The translations under genes and the position numbers were made by a program. Source: Lepas anatifera (taxonomy: Eukaryota; Arthropoda; Thecostraca; Lepadidae). From it: DNA of 64,000 bases. Numbering within the stretch: position 1 is the stretch's first letter; each line of letters begins with the position of its first letter. The stretch spans positions 124,001 to 188,000 of the forward strand of contig JAOTON010002273.1 of the NCBI GenBank assembly GCA_034440635.1. The letters run 5' to 3'. The notes beneath the pieces are model-generated. The model did not search any database, had not been told where the DNA came from, and worked only from the letters and a program-made list of their open reading frames with translations. Of the stretch, positions 1 to 11,604 are shown in pieces.

Positions 1-205
1 CCACCTCACCGGGCACACCGCGCTCCTGAAGGAGTCGGGCACGCCGCGCTCCTGAGGGAGTCGAGGTATCCCCACCTCCACCTCACCGGGCACGCCGCGC
101 TCCTGAAGGAGCCGGTCAGGCCGCGCTCCTGAGGGAGCAGGGCTGTCACACCCCTACCTCGCCGGTCAGGCCGCGCTCCTGAGGGAGCCGGGCTGTCCAC
201 AAGCA
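1..205. repeat. GC-rich minisatellite, ~27 bp unit, runs off the window edge
   Basis: Units built on CCGCGCTCCTGAGGGAG recur about five times with short variable spacers (CACCTCACCGGGCACG and relatives). Each unit holds the small palindrome CTCC-TGA-GGAG. Open frames across it are by-products of the repeat. Confidence 0.75.
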
Positions 206-3031
206 CTGACCGCTGCACCCACGGCAGCCGCTCCTGGCAAAGCCATAACCCACCCATACGCCAGCCTCCCACGCACCGGCCGCCGCAACAGGGAGTGTCA
301 GGCACACCAGCAGCGCCGGGAATATTGCCCCCACGGAATCGCTCTGGCATCACCAATGTGTGGACTTAGCCGTCTTTGGACCTGCCTCGGCACCCCCAAC
401 ACAACATCGAAACAGTGTTGAAATGCTATATTTTAAAGACTTTGATCGACTTTATAAACTTCGACAGACACGCGGGAAGGCAAAATCATATTCTATATTT
501 CATTTTCTCTATTAATATGCTTAATATTGCCACTGTTTCAGATTTGGGCAGCCTGCTGATGTGAACAGGAGAACAAATGCAGACGAGGGCCATGTCTAGA
601 TCGCAATACCTGGTTCACCGGTTCTGATCAAACGATCCGCTGCAGGTGGACCGTCCTCAGACTAACAGAGAGTCCTGATAACACGGACTGCCACATCCGT
701 AAACCTGATGACAGCGACTGTCACATCAATAAACCTTTCATTAGACTCTATCCTGGCGTCAAGTGGCCGAGGCTGCTCTTTGCCGTGTCTGGTTGAAGCG
801 CCATCGTCATTCCTGGGTGAAATATTAGGCCACGACGAGTCATGACCGGTCGGTCCGGTCCAACCGGACTAGTGATGCCAAAACACGGCAACACTTGTTT
901 CAACCATCTATATATTCGGTGCAAGAAATGTTGCAAACACGCCCCAAAAATGTTTCTCTGCATCCATAAAGGGACTCATTGATTTCCAACCACCTGCATC
1001 TGAAGAGAACAAAATAAAGCCGGAAGACTGGGAGCCAAAACGCCAAGTTCGTGGGTCTAGTTGACACCACCGGTCAGGAGCGAGGGCCCGGCGCTTTAAG
1101 CCTCGGATTACGTCTGGCCGTAACAGTTAAGCTCCTGACACGTCCCGTTCTCCGCCTGCACGCAAGCCTCCGATCACGGCACCAGACCCAGCCCCACTGC
1201 CAACTGAACTGGGGCACCCGCCCAATGACGGACATGCTGGTGGACGGGAGAGGCACCAGCGATGCGACACCATCGCACATCACTGGCCTGCGGGAACCAA
1301 AATACTTACCAAACAAATCATACATTGCAAAATAACTCGAATATGCCGAACAATCAAAATACGAGGCGTCTTGGACCAACAGCATACACCCCCCCCTGCA
1401 TCTGGTAACGTACTAATCACGGCAGCGCACAGTACACAACGAGAATAATGTTAGGTTTCGGTTCGACAGCTGAAAATTTGTATAATTCTTGAACGACTGC
1501 ATCAACATCGAACAAACTCAAAATGTTATTTCCTGTCACGTATATGCCGGACATGAGCCAGAGAATGATGCCTTCAAATTGTATGGTGCAGATTTAGCTG
1601 ATCAAGAACATTTCAGGTTGGCCTGTTGGACGGAAAGCCATCGCCACAGGCGTAGGACCACCGGGGATAGAGGTCATACCCCTCTCCTCCTCAATATTCA
1701 CGCTGCTCGACCATGAACCCTGTGGCGCAGTTTAAGGATACCCCGTTCAACTATTTCAAGGGCAAAAAACTATTATAAATTAGGGACACGGTATAGAGGG
1801 CACATTGATGGTTCCAGCAACGGATTGATATTGTTAAAAAGCACTGTTTCAGTGTTCGAGAAAAACGGCTTCCAAATAATGCAAACTTCAAAAGCATAAA
1901 GTTGTCAGTTGTTAATCGCATATCATGAATGATAGAGATCACCGCATCCATTACGTAAAGGAAGTTATTCATGCAACGAACTGCTACGCAGGTGCACAAA
2001 CCTTCCATGTGGCGTATGCGATAATGTCCATGTTAAGCACAGACAAAAAACTGATCAACAGCAGGTGTCACAGTCTACCTTATTTCTACCGCTTATCAAT
2101 CAATCTGAGTGCACTTCTTACGGACACTTCTTGTTCAGCATGAGGTTTTTTGCCCCGCTGCTTGATCAAACGGTACTTTCCAGTTGGAGGAGCAGCCCTA
2201 ATAACAAGGCGAGCACAAACCTGTCACGCCAGAAATAGGGCCGGATTAGTCGGTCCCAGCTGCAACACTCCCGCAGCAGCAAAGGCGCAGCCACAGGGAG
2301 AGGGGCGAAGGAGACTAGCACCCTCTGGAGTCTAAAGGACCCATTTTGGTCGAATTTTACCCCGTCGGAGTGCCGCAGAGGCCCCATGGAAAATCGGCTC
2401 CCCCCGCCCCGGCTAAAACCAGCTAAAACATGTTTCACTACCGGCTCGGGGTTCCTTGGTTGCGAATCCCCCGTACCACCGCCCCTGATCCCCTGCGACA
2501 AAGCGAGGCCCTGGGAAAAAAAGTTGCACTATGCCACTCGCAGGCGCTGCGACGCGCCCCTGAACAGCTACTCTCGCTCAATATCCGGGCAGCAGATGAT
2601 TCAGGCAGCGCCGCAGAGCTCCGATGCAGGCTCCGGGACGACGCAGCACACTAGCAAAGAACGCCGACTTACCCTTTTTGTGGCTATATAGTCACCGATA
2701 AGGTCTATGCCAGATGTTGTTGTTGCCAGCTGAAAAGCGTGGTCGTTTGGTGGCGGTTCCGTTGCATTTCTGTCCCTGGTCCAGTGGGGATAAACGCCAG
2801 TTTGTTATAGCCGGCATCTCATTGTCAGCTGTATCTTTCAGAAAATTGCTGTTCTGAAGGCATCATTAAGGCACCGCTGCCTTTAAGAAGACGCCGGAGA
2901 AAGCCGTCCCACTTACAGACACTTGACCGCTGTTACTGCGGCTGCCGCTGGATGGACGCTAGCTACCGATGAGAGAAACGTACAGGCCTCTAACAAAAGA
3001 ACGGAATCAAAGACCGGTCGAAATCCGGTGT
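206..3031. other. Presumed intron, no gene recognised
   Basis: Mixed-composition DNA with short unrelated open frames only. No exon with family resemblance, tRNA or clear repeat array was seen. Probably first intron of the GalNAc-transferase gene on the minus strand. Confidence 0.5.
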
Positions 3032-3490
3032 TTAAAGGGAATGTGGCACCTTGGTCGAATCCTGGAATTTAGTGTTATTAGGCGTACTTTTAGTAAAAAA
3101 TAATGAAACCACTCACGATTTTTTTGAAAAATGTACAATAAGCTCAATATTTGGTTTTTAAAAATACTCCTCAAGAAAAAGAAATAAATATCAGCCTGTG
3201 GATGATGTCACGATCTGACAACCACTACCATACGTGAAAAGCTTCAAGGGCTTTGATTGGCTGATGCTCATCGTGACGTCAGCATATGTCGTCACACCAG
3301 TAGCTCACAACAATGGCCGCCCGGCGACGGGGGACTGATGGGGGCTAGTTTCAGGTAGGTTTTAGCTTTTTTCTACGGAAATATCGAGTTCCAAGACAAA
3401 TGAAATATGGAGTACCGGGTTTTCCGACCTGCTTTACAACTTGGCTATCTCAGGTAAAATCACGTTGTGAAGGTGCCACATTCCCTTTAA
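3032..3490 (+). mobile_element. TTAA-flanked MITE, family H copy 1
   Basis: The 459 bp element begins TTAA-AGGGAATGTGGCACCTT and ends with the inverted AAGGTGCCACATTCCCT-TTAA. TTAA on both sides is the duplication typical of piggyBac-type insertion. No transposase is encoded. A second copy lies in the opposite orientation at 53806-54208, and the two share interior blocks, including one around AACAATGGCCGCCCGGCGA and another with ATGGAGTACCGGGTTTTC. Confidence 0.8.
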
Positions 3491-3986
3491 GGAACGCCTG
3501 CGAAGTCACAGGGAGGAGGACAGGGGAATGCAAAATGCGCATTCCAGTTGACATAGACCCGTTTCTAAACTTAAATTGCACAGTAGCCGTTATCCCCCGA
3601 CCACCGCATCTGGATCCCCACACCGTTAAAGCTACGGTCACATCAACCTGGAGGGGCGGCGACAGTGGGGTTACCAACAAGGCAAAAAGAAATGTCCATG
3701 ACCTCATGACTCAGTGGCTTGCGCTGCCCAGTGCTGCCCGTCTACGATCCGATCTCCTGCATGCCACACAGCCCACACTAAACTATGTGACGTGGCATCT
3801 TTATCACTGGAGAGTCCAGTCACGATATCAGATGCTATAATCTTTGGCGAGACTCACGCCTACTCCTCCCCACCCGCCCGACGCCGGTACCTATCGAGCA
3901 CGCTTTCACTGCCCAGATCGTCTGACAAGCGCTTAATTTGCACACGGGTTACACATCATAAAATCCATCAGAGATGCCGGGCCGTG
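3491..3986. other. Presumed intron, no gene recognised
   Basis: No repeat, RNA gene or convincing exon was seen. A 146-codon open frame crosses from the MITE into this stretch but has no recognisable domain. Confidence 0.45.
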
Positions 3987-4345
3987 AATCACTAATCCAG
4001 CAGGAGCTGCTGGGCCCCAAATCACAAACTCCAGCAGGAGATGCTGGCCCACACATCACGACCTCCAGCAGGAGATCTCGGGATATCACTAACTTCAGCC
4101 CAAGATAACCGACCGCATCACTAGCTTCAGCCGGAGATAGTAAACCACACATTACTAACTCCAGGCGGAGGTGGTAGAACACGCATCACTATATCCCGCA
4201 GGAGACCCCGGGAAACACATTTATAAATCCCGCAGGAGATTCCTGACCACACATCACTAATGCAGCCGGAAGTGGCAGGTCACGCATCACGGTATCCAGC
4301 GGGAAACACCGGGCCACGCATTTCTAAATACAGCAGGAGATGCAT
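3987..4345. repeat. Degenerate minisatellite, ~35-40 bp unit
   Basis: About nine diverged units follow the pattern ATCACTAA-CTCCAGCAGGAGATG-CTGGGCCACGC. Units differ by substitutions and small indels, so the array is old. The core CCAGCAGGAG is the best-kept part. Confidence 0.8.
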
Positions 4346-7300
4346 GCGACTCGACTGATGTACTACCGCGACCCACAAACGTGCATGAGCATGGCATATA
4401 TCGCCGGGATGAAACGTGATGTATTACGTAAGCTGCATCGCATGGGCTTGCCGTCCGAGCACGTTTTTCGGCTCCGTCTTGATTAAGTATTTCAGCGGCC
4501 CGCATGACAGCGAGAGTTTAGCAAGAGACGGCGGTAGGATGGCATGTGTCAACAACTTCACGGCATGCTGAGCTAGTAAATATTTGCAGCATCAGACGGC
4601 ACGGAAAGACGAAATGTATGGCAGTCCAAAAAAATCCTCGACGGAGCATTACAACCAGACAGTATTTCAGTACATACTTTTCAGAGGAAGTGAAGACGAC
4701 ACCTACTTCCAAATATTTTATGTCTGCAACATATCCTTCCTACGTTTCTAGGTGAATGCATTCGCAGTCTGCCACAGCGCGAGGGAAGCCAGAGGCGTGT
4801 GCTCTTAGGCAGAAATCCCAGAAACCAGAATACCAAGGCTTCTTCACAAATCCAGATCAGGCAAAAGTAGGCTCAACAAAGGTACTGTAATTTGAAGAGT
4901 TGAGGCAGCACTGATCCACATCTCCTCCCTCAGTGTTCGAAGTTCCGACTGCCCGTGACGCTTCCCCTGTCATAGCATGTCTATTCGAATTACTTCAATG
5001 TGCCCCGAAAGCAGCCACCCACCGTACAGAAAGTCCCTGTGTCAGCAGCTTGTCTTCCCACAAGCGTCGCCTGGCGCGCTATATTTTGCACTTCCACCAT
5101 CTTGATCCTGCTACAGCCACAGAGCCAAACCCTGCTAAGGAGCAGCCTCGTCTCCCTCCCGCCACCATTGTCTGAGCTCGGCTCCAGTACCGACCCTCCG
5201 TGCACGGCCTGCACCGGTCGTCCCTCCCGGTCTGCCACGTCGCCCCAGGCGCTGCCCAATGGTGCACACCCGACGGTAACGCGCCCGTGTCACGGTCCGC
5301 CGCCGCGTCACGGAGTCACGTCACGCCACGTGACGACGGCCCGCGGACCCGGCACCGCGCCGGAGAGGGAAACGGCCGGAGTCGACGGGGAGAGGTCATG
5401 CGTAAAGACGGTCCTCCGCAACAGAGCTGAGCACGGTACGCTTGACTGGTGGATGAGGAGATTCGGCATCGTTACAGGAGGTCTGTGTGATAGTCTGACA
5501 CTAAAGAGAAGAAAAAGTAGGACAGGAGTGTGAGTTACTATTTGAAAAAGGTATGCTGAGGTAAGATAAAGCAGACTAGCAAGGAATGTCATAAGAAGAA
5601 CATAGACTGTTCCTAGAAAGCAAGGATGCCTCTATATTTATTTCTTGGGATGCTGTTAATGGATGGAAACAAGGTTAAAACACACAATATTGACCTGTTG
5701 AAAACCGGTCGTCGAAGTTACCGTATCTTTACTGTCGGATTTCAGGAAACTGAGCAACACATAAACTTGAAACCGCTCATAGCCCTGCCCCGTTCCCAGG
5801 TTAGACACCTTTCAACCCACTGCCCTGGATACATAGTAAAGTTCAGGACATGGGAGGGGCATCTTGGCAGGCCTCGTCATGATCCATAGAAGTCTTGCTG
5901 TATACGCAATACATAACGAAGAAAATTTCAAGTGTTTGCAAATTGTACGTACCTTATGACTGGCATCGAACCTCTTGTGCTGACTGTAAAGAAACCGCAT
6001 TTGCCGATGCAGGAACCTTCCAAGCCCAGCACATCCAAATCAATTCTGCAACAAATTTGGGAGCATTTACCAGGCATACTACCGCTGCTCCCACGCAGGA
6101 GCTATCCTAGACCGCCACATCTTGAACACCCCTGTAGTAACTCGGCCTGGCGGACAGACGACCGTCGACACAGGCTGCATTCCTGTTGCGTGGTCTGTGG
6201 CAATGTGGTCGCGTCGTTCTCCAGGTGTCGGATGAAGAAGCCCGGCCGCTGGTTGGCAGCGGTTGACCGCCGCACCACGAGGAGAGCCCGACGCCCAGCC
6301 GGGACGTTAACAGCCCGCACTGGCCGCCGCAGCCCAGATGAAACGACCCGCGGTCAACATACGGACAACCCTGATCCCGGAGTCGAGCCAGGCTCCAACC
6401 AGAAGCCGGAGCTTGGGCAGAAACACTGCGACTGCGAGCTGCACATGTCCCACCTCGTCGCTGCCGTGCTCACCTGACTACAAAGCTGAGCGCCCAGCGC
6501 AGTCGGGTCGCCGAGCAACTCTCAATATTGGGAAACTGCCCTGTGCTCTTTAACTTCCGGTCCAACATGGCGGCTGGGGTTGCGCGATCACCAGCATGAT
6601 TGTCACGCCGCGGCAGTTCTGCCGACAGCTCCATTCGCCGTGCCTCTGCGCTGGGCACGGCGTTTCCTCCCAGATGCTGGAGGCTCGCTTTCAGCGGGCG
6701 GAAGACAGGCAGAGCGGCCAGCCGGGGCCGAGCGCCTCTCCCTTCTTCACGCGGCGTGACGCCGTCACGCGCCGCTCGGGTGACAGGACGCACACGCGAG
6801 GGCACAGACAAGTCACCACCACGTGACAAGTTTCCTCTCGAATGGCTGTCAAAGCGTTGAAGTTACATCTAAACGCGCCTGCAAGTTGTTAAGCCAGCGC
6901 ACGGAGGCAATCAAAAAGTTACCTCAGAACAAAGTCGAATATCTACCACTAGGAGCCATCTGAGCAGTGTTCACACCGTTTTCCTTTTGGCCGGAGGATG
7001 GCAGCGTTCTTACCGCACGAACGAGCTGTGAATTGTCGATGAACGTGGCCCGATTTATCCAGGCATTCAATATGCCGCCCCACACTCAATGATTTATTCC
7101 TGAAGACTTTGAAGGTTCTCCCCAGTGGCTGTGCCGAGCGAATAACCACGTTGGGTTAATATTTGAGTTCTGCGATGGTTTAAACATCAAAGCTCACGCC
7201 AACACAACGGTGACATTTTGTAGACTTGAATCGTCTTTTAAAACACCCTCAGAGTACAGCGAGCACCCATGGACATTGAATGCGGTTACGATGATGTCTT

Positions 7301-9775
7301 CGCCACGTTACCAGGCAGAGAAAGTGGCGATTCGATACTGACAGTGTCAGCGACACGTGTGCGGTTTGGCAGTCACTTACACAGCTGGCGAGCCGCATTT
7401 CTGCCGGTAACCGGGCCATTCATCCATAACACACTGTCTAACCCAGCGTTTCACGCATATGCCTGGCTGATTAAAACTCTCACCGATGGCGGAATGTGGC
7501 ACGGTGGAACACAACGATCGCGATCCGGCGAGTTGGCATAGGCCCCGAGGAAATGCTGGACCGAAAGCGAGGACTAGAATTCGCCAAACTTTGTCATTTC
7601 GACAAACCTCCCTTTCCGTTTAATGGGCCGGATTTCCCGCAGCTCTTTCTAAAGAATGGCAGCCATTTGCCTTGCCACGCTCCACGCAGAAGCGACGGCA
7701 GGAAACTGACGGGATGGCGCTGGCAAAGAAAACATGGCGAAATGCGGCGGCGAAATCCGCGATGACATCTGTGTTTCCTGTTTCCCGCATGCGAGCCAGG
7801 AATCAAAAGTCACGACATCTTATCATCAGCGTGACAGAAACTAGCGGGACAGAGCTTTCCCTCGCAAAAACTAGAACAGCTCCGCTGTGCAAAGAGAGGA
7901 AATCTGAGCCAAAAGGGGCGGATAAAAATAGGGCAATTTGCAAGGAAAGGTAGCAGCTTTAAAACAGGTCGTGCATGCATTTAGTCCTTCCGACATGTGC
8001 AATATGATGGGCGTATGTCTCTCTTACGGTGCTCCGTGATTTTCCTAAAGGATTTGAATTACATGGTTGCACTCGACCTATAAACTTATTCAGCTCAAAC
8101 AGAGTGAAGAAGGGCACACAAGCTCACCTCCTAGGCTCTGTTCGAACACCAGTTACAGCACACATGCGGGGTAACAAACTACGAGGAAAACTGCCCAAAT
8201 TCGACGGCGAGTGGATCAAACATGTTCAGAGCCATCCCTTCGAATACGCTCGAGGTTTTGTAGGCTAGCTTACCCGAGGACCCATAGTGTTTAAAGAATT
8301 TTTCAGTCCCGAGTTCACATAGATCACGAGACAGAAGTCACGGAAATTTCGAGGTAAAATGTACAGTTGAGATATATTTTATCTCTTTCTCTATGACAAA
8401 TTCAATAAACCTCAAAAACTACATTATTAGGGCGCTTATGCATGGGAAAATTTGGCGAAATATGATATTTTACCTCACATCAACTTTCAATCCAGTAGCA
8501 TTTTCACCTTTCCTTCAAATTCAGTTTCATTTAAGAAGTCCCATTTTAATATTTTCGTGTGAAGCCAGTAGGGTACTTGGGTACAAACTTAAAGCCTGTT
8601 CTAAATTGTGTTGGTTACATTAACTTTTTATCAGGCTAATGAAGTCCTAACACTCACCTCTGGGTAAGCTTGCCGTTGACATTTTCGGTAGCTGTATGTT
8701 TTCCGAATCATGGATGGGATGGGTATAGATGGGGTATCCAGATACGGGTATCATTTAAAAGTCGGTGAGTTTCTGAGCAAATGCGTTGATCTATATTTCA
8801 TATTTTCTATTACTGAAAAGACTGCACCGCAGTGAGCTTAGGTCAAGACCTGTCGTGACCTCAAACTGGGCACTAGGAAAATGGGAAACTATCTGGGCGT
8901 CAATCAATACTTGAGCAACTCAGTGTGGCACTAGAGAGTGTCATTGAAGCAGAGAAAATTACACACCCATTTTCCCAAAACGTGGCTTAACTTCATACGA
9001 TTAAGCCAGGCTCCAACGGACAAATTGTACGCCTTCGCCCTACCGGGGAAGGGACGACTTGCCGTCTCCTGGTCCTCGCAGCTCCATTGGCAGATCCAAA
9101 AGCAGCTTTTGGAGGAGGTCAAACCAATGTTTTGGGGCCCAAATTGAGAAAAATGGCAAAACAGTATATTTAAAGAAAAACGGCTCAATTCAGGTCCTTT
9201 CGGAGAGGGACAATAGATACTGTTTTAAGCTTAGGAGAGGGCCACAGCTACTTTGCCCCCCCCTTGGATCCACCAGCGTGCACTCCGCAAAAACATGTGA
9301 GCTGTTTCTGACCATTACACCGATGCCCGTTGCCTTTGGATGGAGAATTTCAGTACAGTCATTTCGAAATGCTTCGGCACACACATCGAACACCGTTTTA
9401 GACATTGGATATCGTCCTTAATTCACTCCCTGACCGTTCGCTTCAGGTCAGAAGTTACTGGCGTATCTCAGCCCGCTTCTGGACGGTGGAACATCGAGTC
9501 TATGCACGTTCACGCATTGGCTGACGGTTGCAGCCATCTGATTGCTTCTTAAAGCCAACTCAAGACTTTCCATGGTGCTTGGCCGATGCCCACCATGAGG
9601 ACAATGACATAAGAAATGTGTCATTGTGAAATGTGTCTTGCACTTCTAAGTGAGCGTGGCACCACGAGACGTCGTATTTCACTACAACCGCCAGGGAGCT
9701 GAAGGCTCTGCTTGTCATATGGCTAATACATAATTTATAAAACAGACAGACAGACATTTCCCGGCCCTCCCTGGT
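4346..9775. other. Presumed first-intron DNA with two CpG-rich patches
   Basis: No further GalNAc-transferase exon was found on the minus strand. CpG-rich patches lie at about 5180-5420 and 6230-6830. The second contains CTTCCGG (ETS-type) followed by CCAACATGGCGGC (YY1-type) near 6555-6573 and a palindromic GGCGTGACGCCGTCACGC at about 6753-6770, so it could be an alternative promoter. A short CAGACAGACAGACAG run lies near 9742-9756. Confidence 0.4.
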
Positions 9776-9781
9776 ACTCAC
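9776..9781 (-). other. Splice donor of GalNAc-transferase exon
   Basis: On the minus strand the coding exon runs into GTGAGT, a consensus 5' splice site, exactly where the protein similarity to the family stops. It splits a codon after its second base (phase 2). Everything from here to position 1 is expected to be first-intron sequence if the gene continues in the usual way. Confidence 0.85.
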
Positions 9782-10224
9782 GCTTCCAGCCGAACGTCGG
9801 GTAGTGACCGGTTCAACGAGATCATGTCACTGGCCATCAGGTTAAACTGGTTCTCCTTGAACTTCTCCTTCACCTCTTCATCCTTATCATGTGGAATCCG
9901 AACAGGAAGTCCCATCTCCCCGGGCGACCCGTGCTTCTCTGGTACCACCTTAGCAGGAGTCCACCGGGTCAACTGGGACCGGTCGTACACCAGATTGTTC
10001 ACTAGGTTATGGGACAGCGCCAGCGCCTCCCTCTTGCCTCCTCTGACGCCGAGGTCGGCAGTGCCTGACCCGGCTACGTCACGCTCCTCCCGGATGCTCG
10101 CCCCGGCGTGCGCGGACGAGCCGTCCGTGTAGTACATCAGTACCATCACGTCCACCACCAGCCATACCAGCGAGGTAGCCAACACGATTTTGCACGTGTG
10201 GTGTCGGAATTTGCGCAGCAGCAT
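9782..10224 (-). CDS. Galnt1: Polypeptide N-acetylgalactosaminyltransferase, first coding exon (GALNT1/pgant5-like)
   Basis: This exon encodes the N-terminus of a Golgi UDP-GalNAc:polypeptide transferase, the family that starts mucin-type O-glycosylation on Ser/Thr. Seen: 147 codons plus two bases, opening at an ATG in the strong context GCCGCC-ATG; a short basic cytosolic tail (LLRKFRHHTCK); a signal-anchor membrane segment at about residues 11-32 (IVLATSLVWLVVDVMVLMYY); a low-complexity stem region to about residue 100; then the conserved entry to the catalytic region (GEMGLPVRIP, NQFNLMASDMISLNRSLPDV, RLE). This block and the anchor resemble GALNT1/GALNT13 and fly pgant5 more than other subfamilies (from memory). 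The exon ends in a phase-2 GTGAGT donor, so the in-frame TGA just after it is intronic. The glycosyltransferase and ricin-type lectin exons are not in the window: the first intron must exceed 9.7 kb. The paralogue assignment is less certain than the family. Confidence 0.93.
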
Positions 10225-10745
10225 GGCGGCTGTCCGGTCTCGACACTGAGTCTGTCACTGAGTCCCCCGAGGCTACTCTCACTCGCGGTTCAGTACCCGT
10301 GTACAGGAGCGGGCCTCCACCGGTGGAAGCTGCCGTTTTGACGAAGAGAGACGGGTGTGTGTAGCCCACGCGCTCAGTAGCTCAGCCGTCGACTGCCAGC
10401 CGCACAGTCGCCGCCCCAGCGACGGCGGCCGGCAGTCAGCTGGCGTGGACCAGTGACGTCATAGCAGGCCAGTCAGCTGACTGTAGCGGCGGCCTGCAAC
10501 GGACGGAGGGGAGGTGATGATAGCCGCCAGAGCCAGATGCGGCAATGTGTTTCGTACATACCCTGGATGGAGATAACACTGGCTCGCCAGTACATTTGGC
10601 AGTTGATGAGAGGGGGAGACTTGGTTCCCCGGCACACGCCATGGCCGCAGAACGCGCCATGACGAAGGCATAAGAATCCGGAACGGATCCAAGGGGGAGA
10701 AGGGGGCAGCCGCATCCCTTAGGGCCGTGGAGCCGCCCATTTGTG
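10225..10745 (-). promoter_or_regulatory. CpG-rich upstream region / 5' UTR of the GalNAc-transferase gene
   Basis: The sequence just upstream of the ATG is rich in CpG and GC boxes compared with the AT-rich DNA around it, as is usual for a broadly expressed gene. The start codon itself sits in GCCGCCATG, which reads on the plus strand as a CATGGCGGC YY1-type motif. No TATA box is evident. The transcription start and any 5' UTR intron cannot be fixed from sequence alone. Confidence 0.5.
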
Positions 10746-10763
10746 GAAGCTGGGACCCCTAAC

Positions 10764-10960
10764 CAGGGGCGCCGCCACGGAAATTTTACAGGGGGGTGGA
10801 CGGACCCGGGCTGGTGCTGATCGGGGAAGGCGAATTTTGAGCATATCCGGTACCTGACAACATTAATGACGATGGACCTAAAAATTTGGGGGACGTCCCC
10901 CTGGTTGGTAAACAGAGGGAGACACGTCCCCCGCCCTTGCTTTCGGCGCCCATACCCCTG
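10764..10960 (+). mobile_element. MITE family A copy 1 (hAT-like ends)
   Basis: It begins CAGGGGCGCCGCCACGG and ends CGGCGCCCATACCCCTG, an imperfect terminal inverted repeat with the CAGGGG...CCCCTG tips common in hAT elements. The interior is shared with the copies near 18435 and 31271 (GGACGGACCCGGGCTGGTGC, TTTTGAGCATAT, CATTAATGACGAT, GACGTCCCCCTGGTT). No clean 8 bp duplication is visible here. Confidence 0.7.
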
Positions 10961-11604
10961 ACCGCCCTTTAAATGCGAATGGTGCGGTACGAGCGTCTTA
11001 AATTTGACTTTAGAATGTGACCCCGTCAGAGACGACTTGTTTCCGGCGTCTCTCCTGTTTGCCGCCTCGCATTGCTTACTAGCCCTTGACTACCTTCCAC
11101 TATTTGACCTCAGGCCAGCGACATTCTTCGGCCAAATTTCTCCGCTACTTCCTGCGATGAATTCAGTGGGCCGGGCACCCCCAATGAAAGGTCGAAGTAG
11201 TGTTGAAATATCCTTTACATTTTATTTTCTTTCATTTGCAGTACTCTAAGTATGCGTCAATCAATATTGTGTTATCTCTTTTTACGTGCTGGTTATTGAC
11301 ATTGTTTGAAATTCGTGCACCTCCCTAAGTAATATTCCAAAATTCACACTCCTGGCATGAACACAAAATTCAGTGTACATACTCATAAACTGAAACGCAT
11401 TCAAACTTGTTTCTGCAAATTGCAGCCTGTGAATAACAAATCACGGTGAAGGTTCAGACTACCGGGCGAATCACCAATGTATCCAGCCGCATCGCTCAAC
11501 TGCACGGCTGCTTTTGTTAAAAAAACATATTTTAACCATTAGCTCTCAGTTAGGGCCTAAAACTAGAACTAAGCCGAGCGACTGCATCTCGAGCTAACAT
11601 GCCC
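10961..11604. other. Intergenic, nothing recognised
   Basis: AT-richer DNA upstream of the GalNAc-transferase gene. No exon, RNA gene or repeat was recognised before the inverted duplication begins. Confidence 0.4.

Noticed and set aside
5000..5533. 177-codon plus-strand open frame
   Set aside because: Pro/Ser/Arg-rich translation of CpG-rich DNA with overlapping frames on both strands and no recognisable domain.
10756..10968. 8 bp duplication flanking MITE family A copy 1
   Set aside because: CCCCTAAC and ACCGCCCT do not match, so the hAT assignment of family A rests on end sequence only.
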